A DNA stretch of 64,000 bases, from NCBI GenBank assembly GCA_034440635.1, contig JAOTON010001526.1, positions 777,501 to 841,500 of the forward strand, read 5' to 3'. The notes under the pieces were generated by a model, which was given only the letters and a program-made list of their open reading frames with translations, did not search any database and was not told the origin of the DNA. Positions 20,260 through 32,160 of the stretch are shown here, in pieces. This DNA comes from Lepas anatifera. Lineage: Eukaryota > Arthropoda > Thecostraca > Lepadidae. Within the stretch, counting starts at the first letter, position 1. Every line of letters begins with the position of its first letter. The position numbers were made by a program, and so were the translations under genes.

Positions 20260-20960
20260 CCGAAAACTGGTATAAGGTCAGGTCAACGAGCTATGACATC
20301 ATTTCTAAGGCTGGGTAAGGCAACTTGTTCCTCCAGAATCAGACCGACAAAACCAAGGTGTAACACAGCTCCTAGAGGAGCTAGATTATGTTTCTAAATG
20401 TCTTCTAAAGCTCCTGGAAATATAAACCGGCATACTCCGAACCATTTGGAAGTTAGGTCAATAACGATGTCACCAAAGGTCACGCTTTTGGTATTCAGTT
20501 GTATAAAAAATTGGACGAAGAACGATACAGCAGTAGTTCGCTGTTTGCGCTTTAAGGAGCACCAGCCTGCTCTGGCTATATCGCGCATAAAAGATGCAGC
20601 AATACATGTTATACCACAGTGACAAGTATGATCCAAGGATTCCAATCGCATGCAACATGACCACGAAAAGGTGGTTTGTTGGATTGACCTAACGTCAAGG
20701 TCATTGTTTGAATTGAACTAAGATCAAGCTCACTAAAGATTTCGAATGATGTGAAATATGACCTTGGATCTTGTAAGTCACGTTGTTTCCTAGACCTTAG
20801 CTCAAGTCAAGTAATGGCCTTTTCAAAGCCATGTTGCATATCATTCGAATCCTCGAGTCAATACGAAAACATTGACGCTTTGGGCTTTGTTCTAGGTCTA
20901 ATGGTTCTCGATTACTGGGGTTTTCCTCAATCAGTCTGAATATGATGCATTTTAGTGCCC
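20260..20960. mobile_element. AGGTCA-rich degenerate element, ends not found
   Basis: Contains AAGGTCAGGTCAACG near 20274 and several further AGGTCA, TGACCT and GGTCA hexamers. It resembles parts of 39973-40650, for example the CATGCAACATGACCA stretch near 20648. Terminal repeats and flanking TTAA were not identified, so its extent is approximate. Confidence 0.35.
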
Positions 20961-22061
20961 TATGACGTCACGTGTCATTGGATATGACCCAAACGCAGCT
21001 CAGCACTGGAATGTGCCAGCGCGCTTTTCTCTCCGTTTTTTTCCGCATCACCGCTGGTTCCCGAGATCGTGATGGGAGTCTGATCGAAATCCCCTAGGGG
21101 GTGGTGGGTACGAAAAGCCTGGCCGGTGCTGGAAACAACAGATTCTGAATATTGTTTGCACACCTGCTTTCTCATCTCCCGATTTCAAACAACTTCTTTC
21201 CCTGAGGTTTTTTGCTATAACAAAAACAAACTTTTGCCATAACTTTTGCTATTATTGTAGGTATAATATTCGTTTAAAGTTGTGGACTGTTCACCGCTAT
21301 TCTATATTGAGCCTCTGTAATTTCGAACTTCCACACCTTTGGTGCCTTACCTATTCTTATCATTTGAGGGGAGGATGCTTCTCTGGAAATGGTAACTTTT
21401 AGGACATGACAGGTATAAAAACCAGGGTTTTCGTTTTAGCCTGCAATACTATTATTTCAGTTCAGATCGCATAAAAGGGTCGCATCTCCTTTTGTAATTT
21501 GCAAGATCTTTTCCAGGACACATTCTGTGTTTTGGAGGTAAAGTGTCAGTTTGTCAGATTTGATGCAGCCTGTTGAAAGCGTTCGCCTTAGATCGAGTGT
21601 CTCTTGACAGTGGGACAAATAGCCGCGCTCTATTGTGTTTATTCGGCTGTCTAATTTTGCCGAGGAATTTGCAGCTGGCGACCCTCCAACGTCACATTCT
21701 CACACCATGTAGCAGAGTCGCCGAACGTGAAGTGTCAGAAAATGCTGGCCCCGTTTGTACAGCAAACTGCTGGCTGCTTTGCAATTGCTCCTCGAAATAG
21801 CTGTCGTTTGTTGAAGCTCGACGTTATTGCAGGATTTGATAACTTACCCCTGTCCTTTCCTGTAATTCAAATTTCGTTGAAGTCTCGACACCAAGACCAC
21901 GGGTGCATTTTTTCTTGTTTTCAGGTGGGATTAATCCATCGGAAGTGAAAGTCATCGCCCGTGGTGTAGCTTATCTCCAGGGTTTTCCCTTCATTAAAAC
22001 ATGTTTTGGCCGGCGTCAGCGCGCCGCCGCCACTGACGTTGCCGCCCGTTGCAACTCAGGG
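20961..22061. other. Unassigned region
   Basis: No conserved ORF, repeat family or RNA gene seen. Confidence 0.35.
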
Positions 22062-22069
22062 CTTCCTGA

Positions 22070-22355
22070 CAGGGGCGTAGCCAAGTGGGGGGGCGACAGG
22101 GACAGCCACCCCCATCCCCCCGCGAGGGCCCGAAGGGGCCCCTGAGGACATGGGCCGCGCGAAGTGCGGCTCACCCGCTCACCCGCACTATGCTCTGTGG
22201 CCAAATTTGAAATTTATTACGAGACAGGTCCCTCTTCAGCACTCTATTTTATAACAAGCAGGGCCCTTTTTACCCATCAGGGCCCTTTTGGCGCTGTCGC
22301 AAGGACCCTTTTCGGGGCGCCGCCCTCCCTGAGCGAAATCCTGGCTACGCCCCCG
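22070..22355 (+). mobile_element. hAT-type MITE with 8-bp target duplication, copy 2
   Basis: CAGGGGCGTAGCCAAGTGG at the left and CTGGCTACGCCCCCG at the right, flanked by CTTCCTGA (22062-22069) and CTTCCGGA (22356-22363), which differ at one of eight positions. Same orientation and interior as 31875-32152. Confidence 0.88.
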
Positions 22356-22363
22356 CTTCCGGA

Positions 22364-23304
22364 TGTGGTGATTCAGTGATAACGCTGATATGCAAAGCTA
22401 ATATAGGTATTTTCAGAGCTATATCAAAGTTCGTTTGCTTTTGGAATTGCTCCAATGGAGCCTTCCCACTTCATTTAGCTTAAAGTGTCAATGTAAAATT
22501 GCCTGTTCTCACGAACTTCGATTTTGGGCGTCTGCACTGATGTGGGCACGAGAGGACTGATTGGGAGGCGGTCGCTGTCAATAGGATCTTTCGTTGCTTC
22601 ATCATCTCTGCGGATTGAAGAACGTGGGCCGCTCTTTCAGACTGGAGGGTGGATTATTGGAAATGTTGACGTCGCTGCTTTGGTTATTGTAATGACCTTT
22701 GATAGGACTGAACAACGCACCAGCTGCTAAAATGATACGATGTCGCTAACCTTTTCTCCAATGAGACGGCTTTAAGGGATCATATTGAATTGATTCAGTG
22801 ATTCTGACAGGACTTGAACCAGGGAACTTTCCGTCAGAAAGCAGACACTACCAGTAAGTTGCGAATCCCACTTTGGTACATTACGATGCAACAATGCTGA
22901 CAGTGCATTATCTCGCTGCTGTCGTGTCTAGGGAGATTGTATGTCTTATGTTTGACACTGGGACTAAACCAGAAATTCGGAAAGACGGGCGAACAATGGC
23001 AAGTAGTCATGACAACCAAAGTTGACTGCTGGCCAACGCCTCTCCTAACTATCGCCTATGTAGGCTTATGAAATACATGTCGAGACAGGGCATGAGGGGA
23101 AGTTTCCTCCTTGACTCTGACTCTGATACGGTCGAAGCTCTAATTTCGAGAGCGGTCGATCTGTTGGTACGTTTCATGTGTCACTGTGTGAAAGGCTGTG
23201 GATAGGTAGATGACGTGACGTTGATTCGCACCTGAGGTGACCTATTCGCACCTGTATCAAGATACATGACCAATGTAAATGAGGTGCCACTTATGCGCTG
23301 TAGG
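22364..23304. other. Unassigned region with one tRNA-like stretch
   Basis: Mostly nothing recognisable. On the minus strand 22810-22855 reads TACTGGTAGTGTCTGC followed by CCTGGTTCAAGTCC, which resembles polymerase III A and B boxes. It may be a fragment of a further tRNA-derived SINE. No second copy was found to confirm this. Confidence 0.3.
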
Positions 23305-23981
23305 CAGTGACGTAACCACGGTCTCTAAACTTGGATGGACACATTTAGCTTCTAACGTACCCAGCCGATGATTTTGAAGGGAACAAATGTTCTGGCTAAT
23401 CCGACCTCCCCCGATTTATATTTCTACACGGATTTATGTCACTTCATTTTGAATACAAATGCATATTTTATTTTCATTTTTGAAAGGGACTTTGATTATA
23501 TAAATTGTTAAAGGCATAACCTAAGGAGGTATTTTGTTTACTGATTTTATAGGAATTAGTTGCCCTGGTATTGACTCACCCGTTGTTCTTCTGTAGAGAA
23601 AATGCTCATTTTTGTGTGGAATATCACCGCTCATCCTTATTCACATAGCACAAGTCCGGATCGTACAGATCCCAATCCACGGGGCTTTTGTGGTTTATAA
23701 ACAAAAATTAAGCCGGCCTAGTTCGACCATTACTTAATCGGCATAACAGCTGAGCCTCCAATCAATTTTGTCGTCTCACACGTCTGCCTCTGCTGCTGGA
23801 ATTATCATGAACGTAGCATCGCACTATCTGTCAATAGCACCGCTTTTAGCATACGCGAGAAGTACCTATCTATAAGAATATAAGTTTCAAAATCAACGTA
23901 TTGCTATTTCTATATTTTTCCCGGTCTCCAAAACTGGTAGGGACACTGTCCATAGTGTCCGTAGAGGTGGCTACGCCCATG
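23305..23981 (+). mobile_element. hAT-like MITE, full-length copy
   Basis: Begins CAGTGACGTAACCACGG and ends GGTGGCTACGCCCATG. Flanks GCTGTAGG and GCTGTGTA match at the first five bases, consistent with a decayed 8-bp duplication. The first ~390 bp recur at 13848-14240. The AT-rich interior has no ORF of note. Confidence 0.65.
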
Positions 23982-24285
23982 GCTGTGTAACTAATCTGGT
24001 TGGATTGGTGATACTCTCATCACTTGCAGCCCAGTGTTCTAACTGAGCGGGAAGCGTGAACAGTATTCAATTGCTCTGGAAGCACGAACCGTAGATGGAT
24101 AATTTGATATCAATCGGAAGCTCTTTTGCTACAGATTACGTTGAGAGCATATGCTTGTCAAGAACTGAACACGGTGAGCATGTCTGTCTGGTATTTGAGC
24201 CTGGGTCACCGACAACAATAAGGATATTTTTTACGTCAATAATTTGGCTTGGGATGGACGATCTAGTTAATGTCCAGTCACTCAA

Positions 24286-25315
24286 CCGTGGGTCCGGCCC
24301 CACCTTCGCCCCACGGGGGAGGCATCGATGCCCCCCCTAAGTCCGACAATATGGGGATTAGCGGGAATCTGTAAAGTGCATTAGAAAGCTCGTATGAATT
24401 CAGTATGATCTTACTTAAAATGTTTAAGTGCTCAGGTCAATGGGTTGACCTACAGAGGTCAAGTTATGTACGATAGGCTATTTCCACTAAAATGTGCAAT
24501 GCTAAAGAAATATGGGCATGGCTCTCATGCCATTAGGGCTATCGAGATCTAGTAAAGTACATTTGATAGAAAAAAATCCCGGGCTTTCTCTCCTAAGTGA
24601 CCAATAATGACCTCCCGCCAGAGGTATGACCTCCAGAGGGCACCTCTTGACCTTACATAACCTGAGGTCACAGAATGCCAGAAAGTGACCTTCCGGTATA
24701 TCAAATGAAAGCCAGTGCTAAGATATACACATTACACAATTACGTTTAATTCAGCGCTCTAGCTTGATTAGGTCAAACGTCATCGTCAAAATACTGTTTT
24801 GACCCCTGGTGACCTGCGATGACCTCAGATAGGTCAAAGGGGATATATCGCCCCTGGAATCCGTGAAAAGGCGGCCACGAATGCTTCTCTGAGAATTTTG
24901 AGCATTTGCAATAATTTGTGTGACTTATATCACAAGACAGCTTTTCCCTATGCTTTTTCTACGAGAGAGGTCACCTCGCGACCTGACCTCAGGTCACCAA
25001 ATTCCAAATTCCCGGAGATCCATTTTTTAGACCCTGGAGCGGTCATTAAGTGTAGAAAGTTTCAAATTGATCAGCTTAGAAATGTAGCCATGATATAGCT
25101 CACAAGTTGAAGTGAGGTGACCTTGCTTGACCTCGCCTGGTGACCTGACCTAGTGTGTCCCGGGGTAAAACATTTCAAGGATGATGGAAAAATTATGGGA
25201 TGAGAGGGATGGGATGAGAGTCCTCAACCCCGGTGCTGCACCCGGTCGTTGTTCTGCTATTCTGCAGAAAAAAAGTTATTACGGGGGGCCATCGATACCC
25301 CTGGTGGGACGAGAG
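24286..25315 (-). mobile_element. TTAA-flanked piggyBac-like element, subfamily A, inverted copy
   Basis: Reverse-complement copy of 60007-61022. Its left side (GGTCCGGCCCCACCTTCGCCCCAC, split by mutations) matches the family's right terminus. Its right side, GGCCATCGATACC then GGTGGGACGAGAG, ends at TTAA 25316-25319. The left TTAA has become TCAA (24282-24285). AGGTCA-type hexamers, the CTGGTGACCTGACCT block near 25137 and both subterminal ATCGAT palindromes are retained in weakened form. Confidence 0.78.
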
Positions 25316-25319
25316 TTAA

Positions 25320-26094
25320 AATTTATACACGTGTTATGATTGACTTTGAAGACGTTGATGAACCCTCACTGAGATTGAAAAGAGCGTTGGGAGGGAAGGA
25401 GTATATCCAGGTGCATCGTGTTCAGGGGCTGTTCATAAATGACTTCACCCGCCGGGGTGAGTGGGTTGGCCGAACAGCGGCGTGTCGTGACGTGGACGTG
25501 GTGTGCTGAAAAAGTGACGTGCCATGACACGGGGTGGACTTTTTCCGGCGGCGATTTTGCGCACTGTTGAGCTCTTATTGAACTTTTTTGGGCAGGTTAA
25601 GCCTCCTAGAAGTAATGATGAGTCCTGAAGACATGACTTTTCCTTTATTGAGATAGTGGCTTGGTATGTTAGCCTTGAAGCCTTGCCATCATAAAATGTC
25701 GCATGACCACAACTCGCAGTTTGTTTTACAGCTGTATCATTTTTAGCATCTAGAACTCATATATTAAAGGATGCTGACTGATGAGACAAAGGGTGAGTCG
25801 GCCCAAAAATGACACCATTACTGGTGGGTTCACCTCACCCAAAAGTGAATCCATGACGGGGAGGGGGGTTGCAAACCCGGAAAAAGTCCGGAAAAAGTTA
25901 TTGATCAGTTAATCAATTTATGATATGTACGATAGGAACGGCTTATTTTTGTGTAGCATGGGATGATGTTTGCCAAACACAGTTTGCATGGACATCAGGG
26001 TATCAGTTTGACTTGGCACTTTAAAGCCATGTTATCAGTAACTAACCTGATAGAATAATTGATGAATCGTTGAATATATAAATAAGAGCTGCGG
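25320..26094. other. Unassigned region
   Basis: Nothing recognisable. The short ORF at 25249-25509 straddles the transposon end and has no family resemblance. Confidence 0.35.
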
Positions 26095-26190
26095 TGTCGG
26101 CGGCATTTCATCGGAGTCGACTCCGACTCTGGCCGGAAAAGATCGATTCCGACTCGACTCTGACCTCGACTCCGACTAAGGTTCTGACTG
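26095..26190. repeat. Degenerate (GACTCC)n hexanucleotide tract
   Basis: Repeated GACTCC and GACTC units, the same motif as at 27361-27476. Confidence 0.7.
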
Positions 26191-27360
26191 CAGCCAAATA
26201 TATTGAAGCTTATATTTGAATACAGTACCAGAACAAGGAACAAGGAGTTGAATATGTTATTTTATTCTTTTTCCTCTACAATAGTGTTTCCCAGCCCTCA
26301 CGGTACAATTACCCCTTTTAACAATCATAGGTTTATGTTGGCCCACACTCAAGAAGAAATCAAAGTTAAAGAGTCAATTACTAGCGAATGTCGTTATTAT
26401 ACCAATTTATGCTCTTCCTTTGAAACATTATTGACCGCAACGGCAGCGAAGATGCAAAATGCCTATGCATTTATTCAATTTCAATAGAACGTCCTCTGGC
26501 CGGGGCCGTCCGTGGGGGGTTACCCGTCAGCCGCTCGGGCGGACGTCCCGGGCTGATGTGGGCCGGTGGGGGTGCTACCATTGATGAACTGCGGTCCTCC
26601 CGCCGATCGGTTAGCCGCCGAAATATGACCTTCTGTCGATGCTGCGAGTAATGCTCCCAGTGTGGGCACGAGTGTAGACAGCGACAGCTTAAACTGTTTT
26701 TAGTATTTATGAAGTACTATTCCTCATTCTCTCTCAGTGACCTGAGGTGTGATGCTGGTTTCCTGCGCTAGTCGTTAAATGTTTAGGGAAGTATGAGCAC
26801 CTGTATATGTAACGATAGTTATTCGCGTAGATGTGAGAATGTGAACAGCTTTTTCTACCTATCGTACTTTGACTATACACGGTGCTGGTTGTGATAGGTG
26901 GCACTATCTTTCCTATATCATAGATAACATTACTCTATACCGTATATGTGTGATGTTAGTTCCTTACCCTGGACTTGTTTCGTGACGGATGGTGTAAGGG
27001 TTCCAGCATTTCAAATTTGCTGCCCTTGTATTTCATGTTCATAGAACACAATTTATTGGAATCTCTTGCAGGAATTACTTCCGTCTTCGCTGCGTCCTGT
27101 AGTGATTTGTGATTATTTGCGCGGGGAGGGGTCAAGTGCGTGACAGGGGGGGGGGTCAATACGCTAACCCCTTCAGTGGGGACACACAAAAAATTTATAA
27201 GTTTCGCAGTGCTGACCCTGTTCGGACGCGTCGGAGCTGTGAGAAATTTAGTGGAGAGATAATTTAGTGGAGAGAGAATTAAGTTCGTCTGAATCCTTTT
27301 CATTTGTTCGCCAAGCATGCCGGGCTGTGTCATGGCTGTGCAATTCATGGTCACTCGTGA
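26191..27360. other. Unassigned region with a GC-rich patch
   Basis: No gene recognised. A GC-rich patch lies at about 26490-26640 and a run of nine G at about 27147. Confidence 0.35.
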
Positions 27361-27476
27361 CAAATTTGAACTCTGATTCCGGCCCGGAGTCGGATTCGGC
27401 TAAGATTGCATCGACTCCGACTCCGACTCCGGCCAGAACTGTCGACTCCGACCGACTCCGACTCCACAGCCCTGAT
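27361..27476. repeat. (GACTCC)n tract ending in CACAGCCCTG, possible MITE end
   Basis: Multiple GACTCC units end in GACTCCACAGCCCTG at about 27473. On the minus strand this is CAGGGCTGTGGAGTCGGAGT, resembling the terminus of widespread hAT-like MITEs that start with CAGGGCTGTGGAGTCGG. The other terminus was not found. Confidence 0.45.
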
Positions 27477-27597
27477 ATAGATACAATTGATATAATTTAG
27501 GTGGCATACAATTGAGATCAAAATAAAACAAACACATACATTTGACCTTGAACTCAGAACTCATAAATTTCACTGGTGATGTGTTTGTCCACACATA

Positions 27598-28068
27598 TCA
27601 ACACAATATCCGTTTCCTACAGAATATGCGCAGAACACTGGCTTGGTCCCCGATCCGGTTTTTTTCACGGAATTGGCGCTGCGTCGACTGCGATGAACCC
27701 CCGGATTGTCGTGCTTGTTCCATTGCCTTCACTTGACACGTCCTCGCTGTCTGCACTTTTCCCGTGACACTGAAGACACTCTGACTTTTAAATGTTTGCC
27801 AGAGTTTCCTCTTGAACGTCGCTTTTGTTCCTGCTTGACGCGATCCACTTTGCTCTAAGTATTTTGCCAATGAGGCTGCCTCACGTTTGATGTCACTCTT
27901 TGTGGACTCAGTTACTTGGTGAAGATCAGGGAGCTACTCGTTCACAAGCATTGAAACTTTTTCACTCACTGTTTTAATGAAACTCCCAAGTCCAAACACC
28001 ACGTCAGCTATTAGCAGGTCTACCAGCGTTTGTACACGAATGCGTACCTCCACGTTCACAGCATCCAT
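27598..28068 (-). pseudogene. Helical coding relic broken by one in-frame TAG
   Basis: From an ATG at 28068 the minus strand runs 157 codons to the stop at 27598. It is interrupted only by a TAG at 27936-27934. The first part is hydrophobic and helix-forming (VQTLVDLLIADVVFGLG, FIKTVSEKVSMLVNE). The second is rich in Lys, Arg, Gln and Ser (KSDIKREAASLAKYLEQ, QSTQRQFREKNRIGD). Residue composition is protein-like across the stop, which suggests a recently inactivated frame or a terminal exon with a sequence error. The family is not recognised. No transposon ends were found around it. Confidence 0.4.
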
Positions 28069-28404
28069 CCAGAAACTCAAGTGATGATAAAAGAACATAC
28101 ACACGGTCGTGCGCGTGCCTCGAGGCCCTATACCTTGGTGTCATTTGAAGTGACCTTTGCAAACAATGAAGGGTTCATTTGAGTATCTCGGGTCTCACTC
28201 CATAGTGAGGTCAGATAAAGGCTTGTGCAAATACTAGATGTGGCTGCTGAGGCGTACACTTGTGTAAAAAGACAAATTAAAAGCTTGATTTTTCCATCCT
28301 GTAACCAATGCACTGCACACTCCCCGCGCTCTCCCTCCGCGCCGGCAGACATATCCCTCCGAGGACCTCCGCCTCCGGGCGCCAGCGCGCGCGACATGCC
28401 CTAC

Positions 28405-28500
28405 CAGGGGTGTGACTTAGCATAATTTTAGGGGTGTGCGAGCACCCCTAAAAATTTTGAAAGCATCCCTAAAATTCTAAAAGCACCCTTAAAAGTTTTC
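28405..28500. repeat. Inverted repeat with AGGGGTG/CACCCCT arms
   Basis: AATTTTAGGGGTG and CACCCCTAAAAATT flank a short loop at about 28420-28455, followed by two further degenerate GCACCC(C/T)TAAAA units. The start CAGGGGTGTGACTTAGC at 28405 resembles a hAT terminus, but no partner end was found. Confidence 0.5.
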
Positions 28501-29776
28501 AGCAGTATTTCAACCGGACTGAACGCCAGCTTTACAATTAAGTACGACAGGAAACATCATAGACTCACAGAGCTTTCCTACAGAAACGATTCATTTGGAA
28601 AGATAACTCAGAGGGAAACATATTACTTAGCGATCTGGAGGCTAAATATAACTACATGATACTAAAATTAAGAGGCGGGAGTAAACTCAGCCTCAGCCTG
28701 GAGTGCAACAAGAATGATAGTCCGTGACGGGAGCTCTTTCTTGTCAACACCATTGCTGTTGTCGTTTCATTATCAGTATCATCTCTTCAGGAAACAAAAA
28801 GAAGGTTCATTGCTGGACTAATACTCTAAAAGGCCTCGGTAGGTGCTGCAATTTCTTCCTGAAGTCAGGGCTGCAGATCAGACTTTTTCACAGTTGCTAA
28901 ACATACGAAAGCAGGGCAAATAGGTAACATTTGGAAATTGGGCATTCATTTAAACTGCTTAAGAGGGGGAGAGAATCAGAGCTAAGCTCAGGAAAACTTT
29001 TTTATTGAACTTGTGGTTTGGGGACTGTTACTCGATCCCTCCCCACTTGACCCACTCCGATGTTTGTTTCCTTCCGCTGTTGCCTGTTACTCCGAAAGGG
29101 CAGTGTTGAACACTCGATGCTTTCAACCAGACGGCAATAAAGCTACCTAGATAACTTTTTTGGAAACAGCGTCTTTCGATAACAATATTTCGATTATGGA
29201 TACTTCCAGATCAGTAAAATGTTTTTGACGGTGACGATTGCGCTAACTCTTATCGAGATAAAGTTTTTGGAGTGCGCCCACCAAAGCGAAATAGTCATGA
29301 AGAGTTTATTTAACAGAAATTGACCAGAGTTGGTCAATTTAACCTTATCAACAGATGATGCAATCTTAAATTTCACAAGTTAATTTAGTGTGTTGCATGA
29401 GTGATCAAGAAATAGATGCCTCGCGATTGCTATTTTGCGATAAAAAAGTTGGTGGTCCGCGATCACGTAACCATTAACTTTCTGTTTAAATTCCGCGATT
29501 TTCTAGTTCGCTGTCGGTAACCGCTTGAAAAGTTTTTCCTATAAGTAAAATTGCATTGACCAACCAATCTCAAAGACCAATAACTGTTAAGCCGTCCCCC
29601 AAGCAGAACTCAAGATTCTGGGAAGGAGATCTGAGTGTTTGAACGGTAACAATTAAATTCGGCTCTCATGGGATGCGATTCCCGAACAATGAGGGGCGTA
29701 GAAATTAGTAGAAATTTGCCTCTCCATTAGTTCTCGTAAATAACTTTTTACGATTAGGGAAACTCTACAACGATTA
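28501..29776. other. Unassigned region
   Basis: No conserved ORF or repeat seen. The last ~100 bp may belong to the retrotransposon that follows. Confidence 0.35.
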
Positions 29777-29837
29777 TTACGTATCGGTAGGACCAAACAC
29801 TGCTGCCTCCATACCCACCCCGACGATCCCCGTCCCA

Positions 29838-31433
29838 GTGCGACTGCCTCGCGTCACCACATCCAGTTTCACCGTCCAGCCCATCGACATACAAACCCTA
29901 CACGCCACTATACTCAGCATGAAGCCGTCCACCAACGCCGGAAGTGATGGGCTCACGATGTCTATGTTCACCAAATTCTTTTCTTCAATTGGATTTCTCC
30001 TTCTAGATATCATTAATTCTAGTCTTCTCACTGGCCAAGTCCCAGCGGAATGGAAACACGCTTTGATAACCCCAATTCCAAAAAATAAATCCCCATCGAG
30101 CCCGGCCGACACGCGACCCATTACAATTTTGTCCCCACCCATGAAACTACTTGAAAAGGTAGTCCAAAACCAACTTGTAAATAATCTCGAAACCACTCAT
30201 TTACTGTCCGATTCTCAACATGGTTACCGCCAAAATTTTTCTACAGAGTCCGCCTTGAACGTGATCACTGACTGCGTCTATCGCGCCATGGACCAAGGTG
30301 AAATTAGCATCCTTGTTCTATTGGATTTGTCGAAAATGTTTGATGTGGTTCCCCATCACATCCTACTGCAGAAAATATCACTCTGTGGCATAGACACAGT
30401 CTGGTTTCGAAGTTATTTGCAAGGTCATATTCAACAAGTCCAGATAAAATCCCCTCAAGACGGCACAATCATCAGTTCTGGCTCAAAAACAACAACATTG
30501 GCATTTTTCAAGGTGGAAGTCTCTCTTGCATACTCTGTATACTTTTCGCTAACGACCTCTGTCTTCACGTCGAAGACGACGTTACGATCACTCAGTTCGC
30601 CGATGACACTTCTGTTCTCATTACAGGCAAAAAACAATGCTTACAATATTTCTTTCGACGCATGGAACCCATACTAAATTCGCTTTTTCAATGGTTTTGT
30701 GCAAACGGTATGAAGGTAAACACCGCCAAAACGCAGATAATGGTCTTAGGCACTAAAGCGATGCTTCGAAATTTTCCTCCCATTAGCCTCAAGTTCGGAA
30801 ATTCAACCGTCATCGATTCAAAATTCGTAAAGAGTCTCGGTGTTCTGCTTGATCAACACCTCAACTTCGAACGACACGTAAATTCAATCAAAAACAAAAC
30901 CACTGGCCTACTTATCGCTCTCACTCACATCCGTCATGTCGTCCCTCATGCCCCAAATTATTCAATCTTTAGTGCTCTCCGTTGTTCTTTACTGTATTTG
31001 TGTTTACGGAACATGCAACAATACCCAGGTACACAAAATTCAAAAAAGAATTAACTTCTGCGCAAGGGTAGTCAGCGGGCGCCGAAAGCGAGACCACATT
31101 ACCGACATTGTTGAACGGCTCAAGTGGTTGGACGCCAAACACCTCATTCAGTATCACACTGCATGCTCAGTACACAAAACCATACACACTCGCACGCCAC
31201 CACAAATAGTACACACAATAGGCCCTCCACGCAGTACAATACACAACCACGCAACACGCCGGTCAGCGGAGCTGTCCCTGCCGCGAATACGCACGGAGGC
31301 AGGCCGACGTCGGCTTGCGTACCGAGGGGCAGCTCTGCTGAACGCGCTGGACATCGGGGAGGACATGCCGTTCAGACCCACTTTGAGAGCCCTTCTATTG
31401 GAGAGACAGTTGAGAGAGTCTGATCAACACTAG
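29838..31433 (+). pseudogene. Reverse transcriptase of the L2/CR1-like element, two frameshifts
   Basis: The first frame (29838 to about 30500) carries NAGSDGL, VPAEWKHALITPIPK, RPITILSPPMKLLEKVV, QHGYRQNFSTESAL and VLLDLSKMFDVVPHHILL, the fingers and first catalytic Asp of a non-LTR RT. The second frame resumes with FQGGSL near 30509 and contains the catalytic FADD at 30596-30607, then FKSLGVLLDQ-type thumb sequence. A second shift near 30957 leads to the third frame, ending at 31433 with the KRDHITDIVERLKWL motif typical of L2, Crack and Daphne tails. The frame order shows at least two indels, so the copy is inactive. Two of the RT catalytic Asp are visible as FADD. Confidence 0.88.
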
Positions 31434-31456
31434 TTTTGTTTCTGTCGTTGTGCGCG

Positions 31457-31619
<163 letters not shown>

Positions 31620-31874
31620 ATATTATCTTACTTTTACAGTATACTCTTATCCTTAGATTTTATCGTTAGTTTTACCTTCGCTGTTTTATCATATGACGTG
31701 GAAACGTGAAAAACCACCTACTTGTTTGATCAACGCGTGTGGACGCTTCCGAATATATTCTGATTCTGATTCTGATTCTGATTGGAGCAGACCACAAAAT
31801 GGTCAGGAACATCATTGCCTTAATAATGATAGTTCTTAGATGCCGCAGCTACTTTGATCATTGGCGCCTATACC

Positions 31875-32152
31875 CAGGGGCGTAGCCAAGGGGGGGCGGC
31901 AGGGACAGCCACCCCCGCTGAGGGCCCGAAGGGCCCCCTGAGAACACGAGCCGCGCGAAGCGCGGCGCGCCTGCACTATGCTCTGTAGCCAAATTTGCCA
32001 TCCTATACCAGACACGGCCCTCATAAGCCCTCTTCAGCACTCTATTCTGTAAGAAGCAGGGCCCTTTTACCCATCAGGGCCCTTTTGGCGCTGTCGCAGG
32101 GCCCTTTTCGGGGCGCCAGCCCTCCCTGAGCGAAATCCTGGCTACGCCCCTG
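31875..32152 (+). mobile_element. hAT-type MITE with perfect 8-bp target duplication, copy 3
   Basis: CCTATACC is exactly duplicated at 31867-31874 and 32153-32160. Terminal repeats are CAGGGGCGTAGCCAAG and CCTGGCTACGCCCCTG. The 278-bp interior has CAGGGCCCTTTT repeats and a GAGCCGCGCGAAGCGCGGC palindrome, shared with copies at 18321 and 22070. It lies 82 bp after the retrotransposon tail. Confidence 0.93.
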
Positions 32153-32160
32153 CCTATACC

